DNA of 64,000 nt from Odontocerum albicorne (taxonomy: Eukaryota > Arthropoda > Insecta > Trichoptera > Odontoceridae), in contig OX463865.1 in the NCBI GenBank assembly GCA_949825065.1, positions 17,995,763 through 18,059,762 on the forward strand, written 5' to 3'. The position numbers and the translations under genes were made by a program. The notes below the pieces were generated by a model. That model was not told where the DNA came from, made no database searches, and saw only the letters and a program-made list of their open reading frames with translations. This document shows positions 31,626-41,538 of the stretch, piece after piece (within the stretch, counting starts at the first letter, position 1; the number at the start of each line of letters is the position of its first letter).

Positions 31626-31845
31626 TTTTGCATGCGGTTTACTCACCAGACTTGGCTCTATCCGATTACTACTTATTTGCAGCGATGGGACACGTACTTG
31701 CTGAGCAGTCCTTCACTTCTTACGAAAATGGCTCGATGATTGGTTTGCCTCAAAAGAGTAAGAGGTTTTTTGGCGTGGCATTCATAAATTGTCAGAGAGA
31801 TGGGAAAAATTTGTAGCTAGCGATGGGCAATACTTTGAATAAAAT
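31626..31845 (+). pseudogene. Mariner transposase C-terminus, inverted copy
   Basis: YSPDLALSDYYLFAAMGHVL then AEQSFTSYENG repeats the minus-strand block in the opposite orientation. A frameshift follows before the LPQKSKRFF and CQRDGKN remnants. Confidence 0.75.
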
Positions 31846-32559
31846 ATTTTTTACCATTTTCATACACTAAATGTGTATTTTCTATATAAAAAATCCAGTT
31901 TCATATTTAGAGACCTGATAAACTCAATTATCCAAAAATAAACAGTCTTCATGTTGGTGCAGAGTCCCAGTGGACTTCATCTTACTCAGATTTAATTTGC
32001 GCGGCTGTTACTTTTTCAAATAAAAATGTTTTATGATGGCTTGGTACTCGTTATTTTTCCATCATTGTAGCAAATGTCAAAGTGATCAATTAAGGTTACT
32101 GTCAAAGTTTATCTACATGTCGTATCTGGCCGAAATTTTGATAGAGGTCACTTGAGGATTGATGCCAGTGGTGATGTCACTTTATGAAGGATGCATTTTA
32201 CTTGCTTTTTTTTTACCACTACTCTAGTATGTATAGCAACTCAGATATTGATCTGCGTACTTGCTGTAGTGCTGTGTACATGCGCAGAATAAAGCAATAC
32301 ATGTATACGGATCCCATCAAACCACAGATTTGACTGACAATCATACTCTATAGCGAGGGATTGCCTGTATGTTCAGCGACTCGGACGCTTATCTGTGTGC
32401 TTACTGTATTGCTATGTACATACAAGAGTGTCAATTACAGCCCTCCGATGATAGTGCTCGCTAAAGACCCCTTAAGCTAACAAAACAATTCAGATCAATA
32501 ACACTTGATTATACAATTTGTACGGTTTTCGGCTAAATGCGAAACGTCTGGTTGTAACA

Positions 32560-33903
32560 TACCACCGTGATCAAAAAGTTTTAGGACCGTGTGGCGCTGT
32601 CAGTCATCCGATTGGAATTCTTTTTTTTTTGCTAGGCTACCACATCTGTCATTGACACTTACCTCCAAATTTCAGAGTCATTGCTTGACATTTGTAAAAG
32701 TTACGCTGTACTGAGTACATCTACCTTTGTGCGTGTTTTCGATTTTTTACAAGTTTGAAAATGGCATCAACTGTGCATCAACGAGTTTGCATTAAATTTT
32801 GTGTGAAAAACAAATTTAACGGTCCGCAGACCTTTGGAAATGTTGGAGAAGTGTTTCGGCAACAATACTCTTTCGAGATTAAACGTTTTTAGGTGGCACG
32901 AACGCTTCAGAAGTGGTCGTGAGTCGGTCGAGGATGACACACGCAGTGGCAGGCCGTCGACGTCGACGCAGTGGCAGGCCGTCGAACCGATGAAAACATC
33001 AAAGAAATGAAACATAAAATCAAAGAAATGTTGGCCGAAAACCGCAAATTGACCATCAGAGAGCTGGCAGAGGACTTGACCATCGCTTATGGTTCGCTCA
33101 AGACATTTTGGTTAGTGATTTCGGCCTCAGACGTATTGCTGCAAAACTGGTGCCGAAAGACCTCAATTTCATGCAAAAAAAGAACCGCGTTGAAATCGCG
33201 AAAGACATGATTTCCAAGGCCGAATCCGACTCAACATTTAGTAAATGGATCATCACTGGAGACGAGACGTGGATTTATGAGTATGGCGCAATCCAGACAT
33301 CAAGCGATTGAATGGCGTGCACCGAATGAGCCGAGACCGAAAAAACCACTTCATTTTCAGTCAAAAAAGAAGGCGATGCTCACGGTTTTCATGAATTACA
33401 ACGGTGTTTTGCAACGGTATCATGAATTCTTGCCAGAAGAACAGACAGTCAACAAAGAGTATTATTTGGGCGTTATGAGACATTTGCGTGAAGCAATTCG
33501 CCAAAGGATTTGTGGGCAAACAACTTGTGGATTTTGCACCACAATAACGCACCGTCGCACAATGTGATCCTTATCCGTGAGTTTTTGGCCGAATATTATC
33601 CAGCAGCCTTTGAATTCACCTGATCTGGCTCCCTGCGACTTTTTCCTGTTCAACCGACTTAAAAAAGCGCTTTGCGGAACGCGTTACAGCACCCGAAAGG
33701 ATGTCATGAAAAAATCGAAGACGGCTCTGATGGACATACCGAAAATCGAGTACCAGCGGTGTTTCGAGGATTGGATCAAGCGCTGGCGTAAGTGCGTTGC
33801 AGTCGATGGGGAGTACTTTGAAGGGGACCATATCGATTTTGATGAATAAACTTGTATTTTCGATTTTATGAATAAAGTCCTAAAACTTTTTGATCAAGGT
33901 AGT
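32560..33903 (+). mobile_element. Mariner element, near full length
   Basis: TA-bounded ends: TGATCAAAAAGTTTTAGGAC (plus a few outer bases, TACCACCG) and inverted TACTACCTTGATCAAAAAG. At 1344 bp the length is typical for mariner. A deleted derivative of the same family lies at 52102-52711. Confidence 0.9.
32761..33849 (+). pseudogene. Mariner transposase, multiply broken
   Basis: It starts [19 protein letters not shown] and ends CVAVDGEYFEGDHIDFDE before TAA. Helix-turn-helix remains are at [14 protein letters not shown]. The catalytic blocks are recognisable: IITGDETWIYEY (first Asp), HHNNAPSHN (second site, Asn where Asp is usual) and NSPDLAPCDFFLF (third). Stops and frameshifts fall near 32890, 33105, 33310 and 33510, and the GTCGACG tract near 32955 is locally duplicated. 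It is inactive. Confidence 0.88.
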
Positions 33904-34447
33904 ATATATATATATTCGTCCCACTTTTTTTGCATTTTAAAGTCATTTTCTTGTAAATTTAGAAATAAGTTTAATTATGTATGTGTCATTTAAATCTAAA
34001 TCGACGACCACCTTTCATCTCAGAATCCTTCAAACTTCTCTAATCTTTCATTACTCACTCGAACATCGCATTCACTTTTCCTCTCGCACTTTGATATCAC
34101 CGTGACTTTGGATTTTGCAATAATAATTCTCAGATCTATTTTATTTATTTATTTAACACTTTTATTGTAATACAATCTGGCGGGCTTATTGCCAGGCGGC
34201 AATCTCTTCCAACCAACCAGACAAAAGTAAATGAAGCAAGTTACGTGGTCGCATAAATCATTCAAATGACTATCCATCCCCACGAAATCCATAAACATAT
34301 ACGTGAGAACATGCCCACAAACCCCACAAAGACGGACAATCACCCGAACACTATTTTTCATATAAAGTGAGATATCATCAATCAAAAGGAAAGGAAAGGA
34401 TGGTGGAGAGGAAAGGAAAAGAAAAATCAGGAATGAAACACGTTATT

Positions 34448-37400
34448 TTACTGACTAGAAATTAAGAGTTTTTTCAGTCGCTTCTTAAAGCATGCCAAGG
34501 ACGGAGCGAGTCTTATATTGGTTTGTAACTGATTCCAGAGTCTCACTGCATGGACAGTAAAGGACGACGTGAAAAAAGAAGAGCGGTGAACTGGAAAGGC
34601 CAATAAACAATCTCTGTTTGAGCGTAGCGCTAATCCATGATTGGAAAGACGCTGAAAATTTTCGGCGAGATAAGAGGGTGCGGCGGGACAGTTAAGGATA
34701 TTATACAATAGAGACAGTATGTGAATTTGGCGTCTATTTCTAACATTCAACCAGTTCAATGCCTTCTGGTATGAAGTTATATGATCGTACTTTCGTAGGT
34801 TGAAAATAAATCTTAGGCACACATTTTGAAGACGCTGTAATTTGTCCAGCTGTTCCTCTGTAACATCCAAGTAACATACGTCCGCATAGTCCAGAATCGG
34901 AAAGAGCAGAGATTGTACGAGTAAAATTTTGGTTTTAGTTGGTAGAAATCTTTGCAACACTTTAAGGGAATGAAGGCTGAAGAAGATCCTTCGGCTTACC
35001 TCATTTATTTGATCTCGCCATGAGAGAGTGTTATCTATTAGCACTCCTAGGTTTTTAACAGTTTTATGTAATGGTATAATAGAGCCATCAAGTAATATTG
35101 GAGGAAGTAAGTCAGTGTTGAATTTACCGAGAAGCTGAGGGCTGCCAATGAGGATCGCTTGAGACTTCTTAGGATTGATGAGTAAGCCATGCTCCCCAGT
35201 CCACTCCGAGATCGATTGAAGGTCCGTATTTAAATTGTTCAAAGCCGCGTGAAAGAAATTTGGATCAAAATGAATATATATCTGCAGGTCATCTGCATAC
35301 AGATGATAAGAACATTTAAGAGACGATGTTATTGGGTTGATGAATATAGAAAAAAGGAGTGGAGAGAGAATTCCACCTTGGGGAACGCCTGCAGAGAGAT
35401 CAGTCCATTCAGATATACGCTCTTGGTATTTACAGGATTGTTGTCTTCCCTTTAAATAGTTCGAAAACCAGACTATGACCGATTCAGAGAATCGTAATGA
35501 ACGCATTCGAGCCATAAGCAGATCAAAGTCTACAGTATTGAATGCATTGCTGAAATCCAGCAGACATAACAATGTCAACTGCTTAAAGCTCATTCCACGT
35601 CTCACGTCATCCGTGATCTTGACCAGTGCGGTAGTGGTACTATGTCCCGGACGAAATCCTGACTGCAATGGATTAAACAATTCAAATTGATTAAGGTGGG
35701 AGTCAATTTGTATATGAACAATTTTTTCAATAATTTTGGATAGTGTGGGCAGAATAGATATGGGCCTAAAATCTTTATATGACGTGGGTGAGTCAATTTT
35801 CGGGATCGGAATAATTAGAGCCCTCTTCCATACACTAGGAAAGCTGCTAGTAGACAAAGAAAAATTTATAATATGTGTTATGATAGGAAGAATAGCATCG
35901 ATAATGAAGGAGATGAATACAATCGAAATATTGTCGTCACCCATCGCTTTTGAGGATATAGTCAAAAGAATACGACGAACCTCACCTACATCAACCTCCG
36001 AAAAGTGGAGCTCAGGAACATTGGGTCGAGGCATTACATGAATTTTTCGGAGAGTGTTCTCCTTTGTGGTAATGTCTAAACTGAGTGATGGTGTTGCAAA
36101 ATGTCTATTAAGGTTATTAACATCTAATGTGAAGTTACCTGAGGTGTCCGAGGATTTGACACCCATCGAGTTCAGGACCTTCCACCTTTTTGCAGGCTGA
36201 CAGTTTTGAAGGGTGTCAAAAAAGTGTTTTCTTTTCGCATTCCGACATAATTGTGTACATTTATTGCGAAGTCGTCGAAAAATCTCCCATAGTTGATCAT
36301 TGGGATTAGATTTGAAGTTTTTTTTCGCTTTGTCACGTCTAGCCATGTTTTTTTTAATGTCGTCAGTCAGCCATGGGGCAGGTCTATACTTTAAGTGAGT
36401 AAGTTTAAGTGGAGCGTGTTTGTCGCAGAGCTCTAGTAAAAACGTGTTGAATAGATTTATTTTACTATCTATATTATCCAATCGTTCGATGGCCGCCCAG
36501 TCAACTTCGCTTGCGTCGGAAAATAAGGCGTCCCTATCAACGCGTCCAAAGCTTCTCAGGAATTTTCTCTCTTTTGAGAGTTTCGGAGCGTGGTTGATCA
36601 GTGAGATATATATCAAATCATGATGCGAGAAGCCTGGAGCATCAATTTGTCCATGAGTTCGAACTGCAGAGGGATTTGAGGTAATAATTAAATCTAGAAG
36701 GCTTTGGGAATTTCTTGTTACATGTGTACAGTTTAGGGGCATTATTGAGAGGTTCATTGACTGTACGATTCTCAGGAGTTTATCAGATCGGCCGTCATTT
36801 TTTTTAAGGCACGTATTGAAATCTCCCATTATGAGAGTGGTATTGAAATTAGGAGTATGATCTTCAAGAAGTTTTTCTAACTCGTCAAAATAATTATTAT
36901 TAGGAGGACAGTATATCACTCCGATGAGATATTTAATGAAGTTGTAGTGAAGGGATATAAATAAATATTCTGGGCCTCCAGAGTAAGGAGCTTGGGATTG
37001 ACAGATGATAGAAAAATTTATATTATTCCTCAAATATATGCAGACTCCTCCTCCCATTCTCCCCACCCTGTCTCGCCGAACTAGATGGAATCCTGGAAGA
37101 GAAAAAAGTGAGTTTGATAGTGATGGTTTCATCCAGGATTCGCTAACCAGCAGGGCATGGACAGGCTGGTCATGAAATGAGGTGAGCAGCTCAGAATAAT
37201 GGGCGGGTATGCTTTGGGCATTTATATGGCATGCGTGAAAGTCATTGTTAGCTGTAGAGAAAGCAGAGCGGAGATGATTATTCAAAAGTAATGGCGGGTT
37301 TGTATCAGCGAAATCTGAAGAGTCTGAAGATGACGTGTCCAATGTAGATAGGAATTCAGGAAAGGGTGAGGGAGTAGATAGAAGGGTATGCGAAGTAGGT

Positions 37401-37456
37401 AGAGTCATGGAATCATCGGGAGATAAGGGGGGCGATGACATTAAATATTTGTTCAA
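34448..37456 (-). CDS. LINE ORF2: endonuclease and reverse transcriptase
   Basis: A 1002-residue uninterrupted frame. The apurinic-like endonuclease domain is at about residues 72-285, with SESW (Glu106), MGDFNT (Asp211) and GFSHHD (277-280). The reverse transcriptase is at about 545-800: FRPISILPTLSKIIEK, QSGFRPGHSTTTAL, LLDFSNAFNTVD (Asp634), GVPQGGILSPLLF and YADD (720-723). The C-terminal region ends with LWNQLQTNIRLAPSLACFKK, as in many insect LINEs. It nicks target DNA and copies its own RNA there. The N-terminal 60 residues are Ser/Pro-rich. All catalytic residues I can check are present, so this copy may still encode active enzyme, although the element's ORF1 is truncated. Confidence 0.92.
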   Translation of the reverse strand: MNKYLMSSPPLSPDDSMTLPTSHTLLSTPSPFPEFLSTLDTSSSDSSDFADTNPPLLLNNHLRSAFSTANNDFHACHINAQSIPAHYSELLTSFHDQPVHALLVSESWMKPSLSNSLFSLPGFHLVRRDRVGRMGGGVCIYLRNNINFSIICQSQAPYSGGPEYLFISLHYNFIKYLIGVIYCPPNNNYFDELEKLLEDHTPNFNTTLIMGDFNTCLKKNDGRSDKLLRIVQSMNLSIMPLNCTHVTRNSQSLLDLIITSNPSAVRTHGQIDAPGFSHHDLIYISLINHAPKLSKERKFLRSFGRVDRDALFSDASEVDWAAIERLDNIDSKINLFNTFLLELCDKHAPLKLTHLKYRPAPWLTDDIKKNMARRDKAKKNFKSNPNDQLWEIFRRLRNKCTQLCRNAKRKHFFDTLQNCQPAKRWKVLNSMGVKSSDTSGNFTLDVNNLNRHFATPSLSLDITTKENTLRKIHVMPRPNVPELHFSEVDVGEVRRILLTISSKAMGDDNISIVFISFIIDAILPIITHIINFSLSTSSFPSVWKRALIIPIPKIDSPTSYKDFRPISILPTLSKIIEKIVHIQIDSHLNQFELFNPLQSGFRPGHSTTTALVKITDDVRRGMSFKQLTLLCLLDFSNAFNTVDFDLLMARMRSLRFSESVIVWFSNYLKGRQQSCKYQERISEWTDLSAGVPQGGILSPLLFSIFINPITSSLKCSYHLYADDLQIYIHFDPNFFHAALNNLNTDLQSISEWTGEHGLLINPKKSQAILIGSPQLLGKFNTDLLPPILLDGSIIPLHKTVKNLGVLIDNTLSWRDQINEVSRRIFFSLHSLKVLQRFLPTKTKILLVQSLLFPILDYADVCYLDVTEEQLDKLQRLQNVCLRFIFNLRKYDHITSYQKALNWLNVRNRRQIHILSLLYNILNCPAAPSYLAENFQRLSNHGLALRSNRDCLLAFPVHRSSFFTSSFTVHAVRLWNQLQTNIRLAPSLACFKKRLKKLLISSQ

Positions 37457-38466
37457 AAAAAAAAAAAAAACACAAAATAAACTAAATCAACGAAAAAAAA
37501 CAAGCTCAGAAACACAAAGCCAAGAAACAGCGAATTTATTCTACTGTCACGCGTCGTACCCCTGTCTAGTTGATTGAAGGTCACAAACAAGAAATAAAAA
37601 CAAGCAAAAAAAAAAAAAAATTCGAAAAAATTACAAAACCCTTAGAGACTTACAATGCAAGTCATTAAAAATACATACAAATACAGAGAGAGAAAAGGAA
37701 ACAAGAAACAAATGTAAAAGTAACACTTAACGTAGTTCAGGCAAGTGGAAGAGAGAAAAAAGAAAATATGAATATATTTCCACAGCTATAATGTAATCAG
37801 TAAGAGAATATCTACATTGAGTGTGGATTGCCTCAAGTTGTAAAATGGAAGCTGTCAATCATGAAAAGGAAAAAAAATAGCAATAGATTCCCAAAAAAAA
37901 AAGAAAACAGAATGTAAATATAGGCAAGTCAAAATAATAGGATAAAAAAAAACAGTTTAAAGGCAATATACAGCGGCAGGAACACAGCTCAATAGTACAG
38001 TGGGTAAAAAAAAAAACAAACAAAAAAAAAAAATATCAAAAACAATGAATAGTTTGAGTCTGACATTTGTTCCCGCCATCAAAAATGTAAGATATGTTAT
38101 GTACCGAGCGCGAGTATTGCCACAACGGAGGTGCAAGTCGCATTGCTGTCAAAATTTATTGTCGATTGCAGTACAAGCAGCATATATCACCCGACGCATG
38201 AATCAACTCAAGGACCCAGTTAACAGATCAAACAAAAAATTCGGGCTAAGTACGCCGAGCCGAACTCACGATCAGGCAACATTGCCTTGACTGCCGATCA
38301 GCGCGACTCGCATATGCTCTATGACATTTATTCCGCTGATTTATTGGTCTTCATAATGCGGCAACACTCGCGTAATCACAACATAATATTTGACACAAAA
38401 TTTGACAGTTTGTTAAAATGTTTTGAAATAATAGAAGAGAAAAAAAAGAAATACTAAAAGCACGTA
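37457..38466 (-). other. Spacer between LINE ORF1 and ORF2
   Basis: Strongly A-rich on the plus strand, with many A runs of 8-16. No domain was recognised. The ORF2 reading frame may really start further upstream here, and a second insertion within the spacer cannot be excluded. Confidence 0.4.
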
Positions 38467-39024
38467 TCACTTGGAGCCCGATGATTTTCCCCTCTTAGAG
38501 CTCTGCCTTGTTGATCTCGCCTGGGTCTCGCTATCCAAGGTTACTTCGTTTGTTCCCTTTATGTTCTGCAGCTCCTGCAAACTTGTGAGATGAAAGATTT
38601 TGTCACGGTGGCGAACTACAATCCTTCCATCTCTGGTCCAGCAGCTTCGCGGAGGAAACAATCTGCGAGCCTCCATAAAGACCGTATAGCGACTCGGGGT
38701 CAGGGACTCCGTTATCAATATCTCCTTCCCTTTGAGGTTCCTCTTCTTATTAAACACCTCTTGGCGTCTTATTTTATTGCAGAAATTAACAACAATGGGG
38801 CGCTTACCCGTTGTTCCCCGTCCCAAGCGAAAACAGCTGACGATGTCGTCCGGACTGAGCTCCACACCCAGGTCAGTCCGGGCGCACGCTATGATCGCCT
38901 CCCTGGGCGAGTCAACCTCACTCTCTCGGATCCCGTGGAACAATAGAGTGTTCCTTCGGGCCACCGCCTCGAGATTGTCGATCCGGGAGTGGAGATCCTG
39001 CTGAACCTTGAGCACCTTTTTCAT
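38467..39024 (-). pseudogene. LINE ORF1 protein, N-terminally truncated
   Basis: 185 residues: coiled-coil-like start (VQQDLHSRIDNLEAVARRN), then LLFHGIRESEVDSPREAI, DIVSCFRLGRGTTGKRPIVV, LKGKEILITESLTPSRYTV and ARRLFPPRSCWTRDGRI. This is the layout of the RNA-binding (RRM plus C-terminal) ORF1 protein of L1/CR1-like LINEs. The N-terminal region is missing at the element's truncated 5' end. The apparent start codon lies in a 32-bp duplicated stretch, so it may be accidental. Confidence 0.75.
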
Positions 39025-39057
39025 GAACTCTGCTGAACCTTGAGCACCTTTTTCATC
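38998..39057. repeat. 32-bp direct repeat at LINE 5' end
   Basis: CTGCTGAACCTTGAGCACCT followed by TTTTCAT occurs twice with a 32-bp period, exactly where the family C LINE meets the RTE fragment. Confidence 0.85.
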
Positions 39058-39059
39058 TA

Positions 39060-40095
39060 TCTTTATCTTTCTCGTACAATTTGGTTATCAGACTTTTTAA
39101 TTTATCTTCACTCTCCGCCAACAGTATCATATCAGACGTCTGTACTATATACAGCAATCCGCATATGTTCCCATTCGACATTTTTATGCCACCTATTGAC
39201 CTCTGTGACCCTCTTATAAGTTATGTGTACCTAGGACACACTAAAGCTGGGAAAAGAGAATCGACAGGCCGATATTGAGCGTAGACGTGGACTTGCCTGG
39301 GCGGCGTTTGGTAAACTCTTTTACATCCTGAAATCTCCAAAATACCACAATCATTTTAAAAAGAGAGTCTTTGATTCATGCGTCTTACTGATCCTCACAT
39401 ATGGAATCGAAACCTCTGTCCTAACAAAGTGATCCTCACATATGGAATCGAAACCTCTGTCCTAACAAAGTGATCCTCACATATGGAATCGAAACCTCTG
39501 TCCTAACAAAGTGATCCTCACATATGGAATCGAAACCTCTGTCCTAACAAAGTGATCCTCACATATGGAATCGAAACCTCTGTCCTAACAAAGTGATCCT
39601 CACATATGGAATCGAAACCTCTGTCCTAACAAAGTGATCCTCACATATGGAATCGAAACCTCTGTCCTAACAAAGTGATCCTCACATATGGAATCGAAAC
39701 CTCTGTCCTAACAAAGTGAATAACGCAAAAACTATTAGTGACACAGAGAGCCATGGAGAAGAGGATACTGGGAGATTCACTGTGAGATAGAAAGACCAAC
39801 AAATGGATAAGAGAGAGAACCAAAGTCACGGACGTAGTTGAGAGAGCGGCTGCCTTAAAGTGGAGCTGGGCAGGACATATTGCCAGATGCTCTGACTCTC
39901 GATGGACGAAAAAGATCCTGGAATGGCAGCCTAGAACGGGCAGGAGAGGTGTGGGGAGACCACAGGCTAGATGGTTGGACGATATAAGACGGACCGTAGG
40001 GGTGAAGTGGATGCAGTGTGCCCGAGATAGGGAGTTATGGAAGACCGAAGGGGAGGCCTATATACAGGGATGGATCCAGAACTCCTGAAGAAGAA
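39060..40095 (+). pseudogene. RTE-type reverse transcriptase 3' part
   Basis: The plus strand encodes YVYLGHT, then ERRRGLAWAAFGKLFYILKS, FKKRVFDSCVLLILTYGIE, and after a minisatellite WIRERTKVTDVVERAAALKW, WAGHIARCSDSRWTKKILEW, GRRGVGRPQARWLDDIRRT and DRELWKTEGEAYIQGW before a stop at 40086-40088. This is the C-terminal portion (thumb and downstream) of an RTE-like LINE protein often annotated as craniofacial-development-protein-like. It is 5'-truncated and expanded internally, so not functional. Confidence 0.85.
39390..39717. repeat. 41-bp minisatellite, 8 copies, inside RTE coding sequence
   Basis: GATCCTCACATATGGAATCG then AAACCTCTGTCCTAACAAAGT repeats at 39390, 39431, 39472, 39513, 39554, 39595, 39636 and 39677, essentially identical. 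The unit encodes the LILTYGIETSVLTK segment of the RTE protein; 41 is not a multiple of three, so the expansion breaks the frame. Confidence 0.97.
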
Positions 40096-40104
40096 GAAGA
40101 AGAT

Positions 40105-40245
40105 TGACCTCTGTTCATTCCTTCATACATGAATCAATATAAATATTGAACAACTAGGGGTCATGACGCATCCTTGCTTTACCCCTTTCGAAATATTAAA
40201 CCATTCAGTCAAGGTGCTATTCATTATGATACATACTCTGCTTTC
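40105..40245 (-). pseudogene. Family A reverse transcriptase core fragment
   Basis: The minus strand reads LTEWFNISKGVKQGCVMTP, the same G.KQG.VM.P block seen at 20480-20558. Only this block is present. Confidence 0.65.
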
Positions 40246-40439
40246 GGCGCATAATAACGCAATACCACATGTATTTTATTTGGAACATTAAAATACCAGA
40301 TGATTCTTAGCCATGGGTTTACCTGTTAAAATGTATATTTTGTATGATAGTTGTATAATTTTGTATGATAGTTGTATGATGGTTGTATAATTTATCAATA
40401 AATACAGATTTTTTATATCATATTTGTGACCCCAGTTAT

Positions 40440-41399
40440 TACTAGGCGTGTCCAGAAAGTAAGTGTACTGAGGCTCTCACGACCGGATGGATTTTATTTT
40501 CGACATGTTGGCTACACTTCCGTGTAGCCTGACCCTTCCCCTCCGCAACGAGACCGGTTCGAGGTCAGTACGTTGAGAAGTGTCGATGCGACAACACGTT
40601 TTGTGAAAAATGTCAATCCAATCTCCCGCCAAGTGCGAAATACGCGGCGTCATCCGTTATTTCGTTTGGAAGGGAAAACCTCCGGTTGAGGTTTATAATG
40701 AGGTGAAAACTGCATATGATGATAAAGCTATGAATCGTACGAGTGTGTACAAGTGGTGTCGCGAGTTTAAAAACGGTCTTACGTCTGTGCATGATGATCA
40801 GAAAAGTTCAAAACCACAATTTCAGCCAAGAAAATCATGGCATCCATGTTTTGGGACTGTCAAGGCATAATTTTAATTGAATATATGCCTCAAGGGGAGA
40901 CCATCAACTCTGCAAGATACTGTGAGACCCTAAAAAAATTGCGGAGGGCGATTCAGAACAAGAGGAGAGGCATGCTGACAAAGGGAGTCTGCCTGCTGCA
41001 CGACAATGCCAGACCACACACGGCCAACGCCACAAAGGAACTGCTCGCTTCGTTTAAATGGGATGTCCTGAACTATCCCGCGCATTCCCTTGACCTAGCA
41101 CCTTCAGATTACTATCTCTTTACCTCCCTGAAGCTGCACATGGGTGGAAAAAGGTTTTCAACCGACGAGGAGGTAAAGGAGGAGGTGGAGAAGTGGACGG
41201 AGAGGTTGGCGGGAAACTACTTCGAGGAAGGCATCAAAAAGTTGATACTCCGCTTCACCACCTGCATTGAGAGGAATGGCGACTATGTCGAAAAATAGCT
41301 TACATATGTACTACGGTAACCACATAATTTCTTTGTTTAAATAAAAAAAATTGTAACCTACAAAAATTCAGTACACTTACTTTCTGGATATGCCTCGTA
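40440..41399 (+). mobile_element. Mariner element with internal deletion
   Basis: TA-bounded ends GTCCAGAAAGTAAGTGTACT and the inverted ATCCAGAAAGTAAGTGTACT. At 960 bp it is about 300-400 bp shorter than a full mariner. Confidence 0.88.
40610..41298 (+). pseudogene. Mariner transposase, internally deleted
   Basis: The N-terminal DNA-binding part is KCEIRGVIRYFVWKGKPPVE to TSVYKWCREFKNGL. After KSSKP the sequence jumps to a KSWHPCFGTVKA remnant, out of frame with MASMFWDCQGIILIEYMPQG, LLHDNARPHTANATKELL, SLDLAPSDYYLFTSLK and a C-terminus ending IERNGDYVEK. The segment carrying the first catalytic Asp is missing, so it cannot cleave DNA. The second (HDN) and third (LDLAPSDY) sites remain. Confidence 0.88.
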
Positions 41400-41538
41400 T
41401 TTTGACATAAATGTTATCTTTTATTTATCAGATTTAGTTTAGAGCAGCAAATACAACATATATTTGTTGACGCATACAATAGATTCATTATGCAAAAATA
41501 TTATCTGAAATTTCGCAGAAAACCCAGGTGCATACATA

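Larger units (their letters stand above)
30846..31920 (-). mobile_element. Mariner with inverted-duplicated end
   Basis: Ends TATCAGGTCTGTAAATATG and inverted TATCAGGTCTCTAAATATG sit at TA. Both ends are the 3' (C-terminal) end of the transposase gene: about 290 bp from the right side repeat the left side in inverse orientation, meeting near 31626. It is therefore a rearranged mariner with no N-terminal half at the right. Confidence 0.75.
30545..32430. repeat. ~150-bp tandem repeat interrupted by nested elements
   Basis: A unit with ACTCAGATATTGATCTG, GCTGTGTACA, AATAAAG.AATACA and GGG.TTGCCTGTA is present as a partial copy (30545-30602), a full copy (30603-30749), a full copy (32228-32373) and a partial copy (32374-32430). 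The 1.48 kb between the two full copies is inserted transposon sequence. The AATAAA motif hints at an LTR-like origin. Confidence 0.6.
34138..39057 (-). mobile_element. Non-LTR retrotransposon (family C), nearly complete
   Basis: On the minus strand: an ORF1-like gene (39024 to 38467), a T-rich spacer of about 1 kb, an intact ORF2 (37456 to 34448) and a 3' UTR whose end carries CTGGTTGGTTGGAAGAGATT, then CCGCCTGGCAATAAGCCCGC, and a (TAAA)n tail at about 34140-34160. The 5' end is truncated inside ORF1 at about 39057, where a 32-bp direct repeat borders an RTE fragment on the other strand. It has endonuclease plus reverse transcriptase without an RNase H I can see, consistent with the CR1/Jockey superfamily. 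Confidence 0.85.

Noticed and set aside
39390..39717. CRISPR-like direct repeats
   Set aside because: Units are contiguous without spacers and lie in RTE coding sequence in a eukaryotic genome. Other arrays in the window likewise have no spacers.
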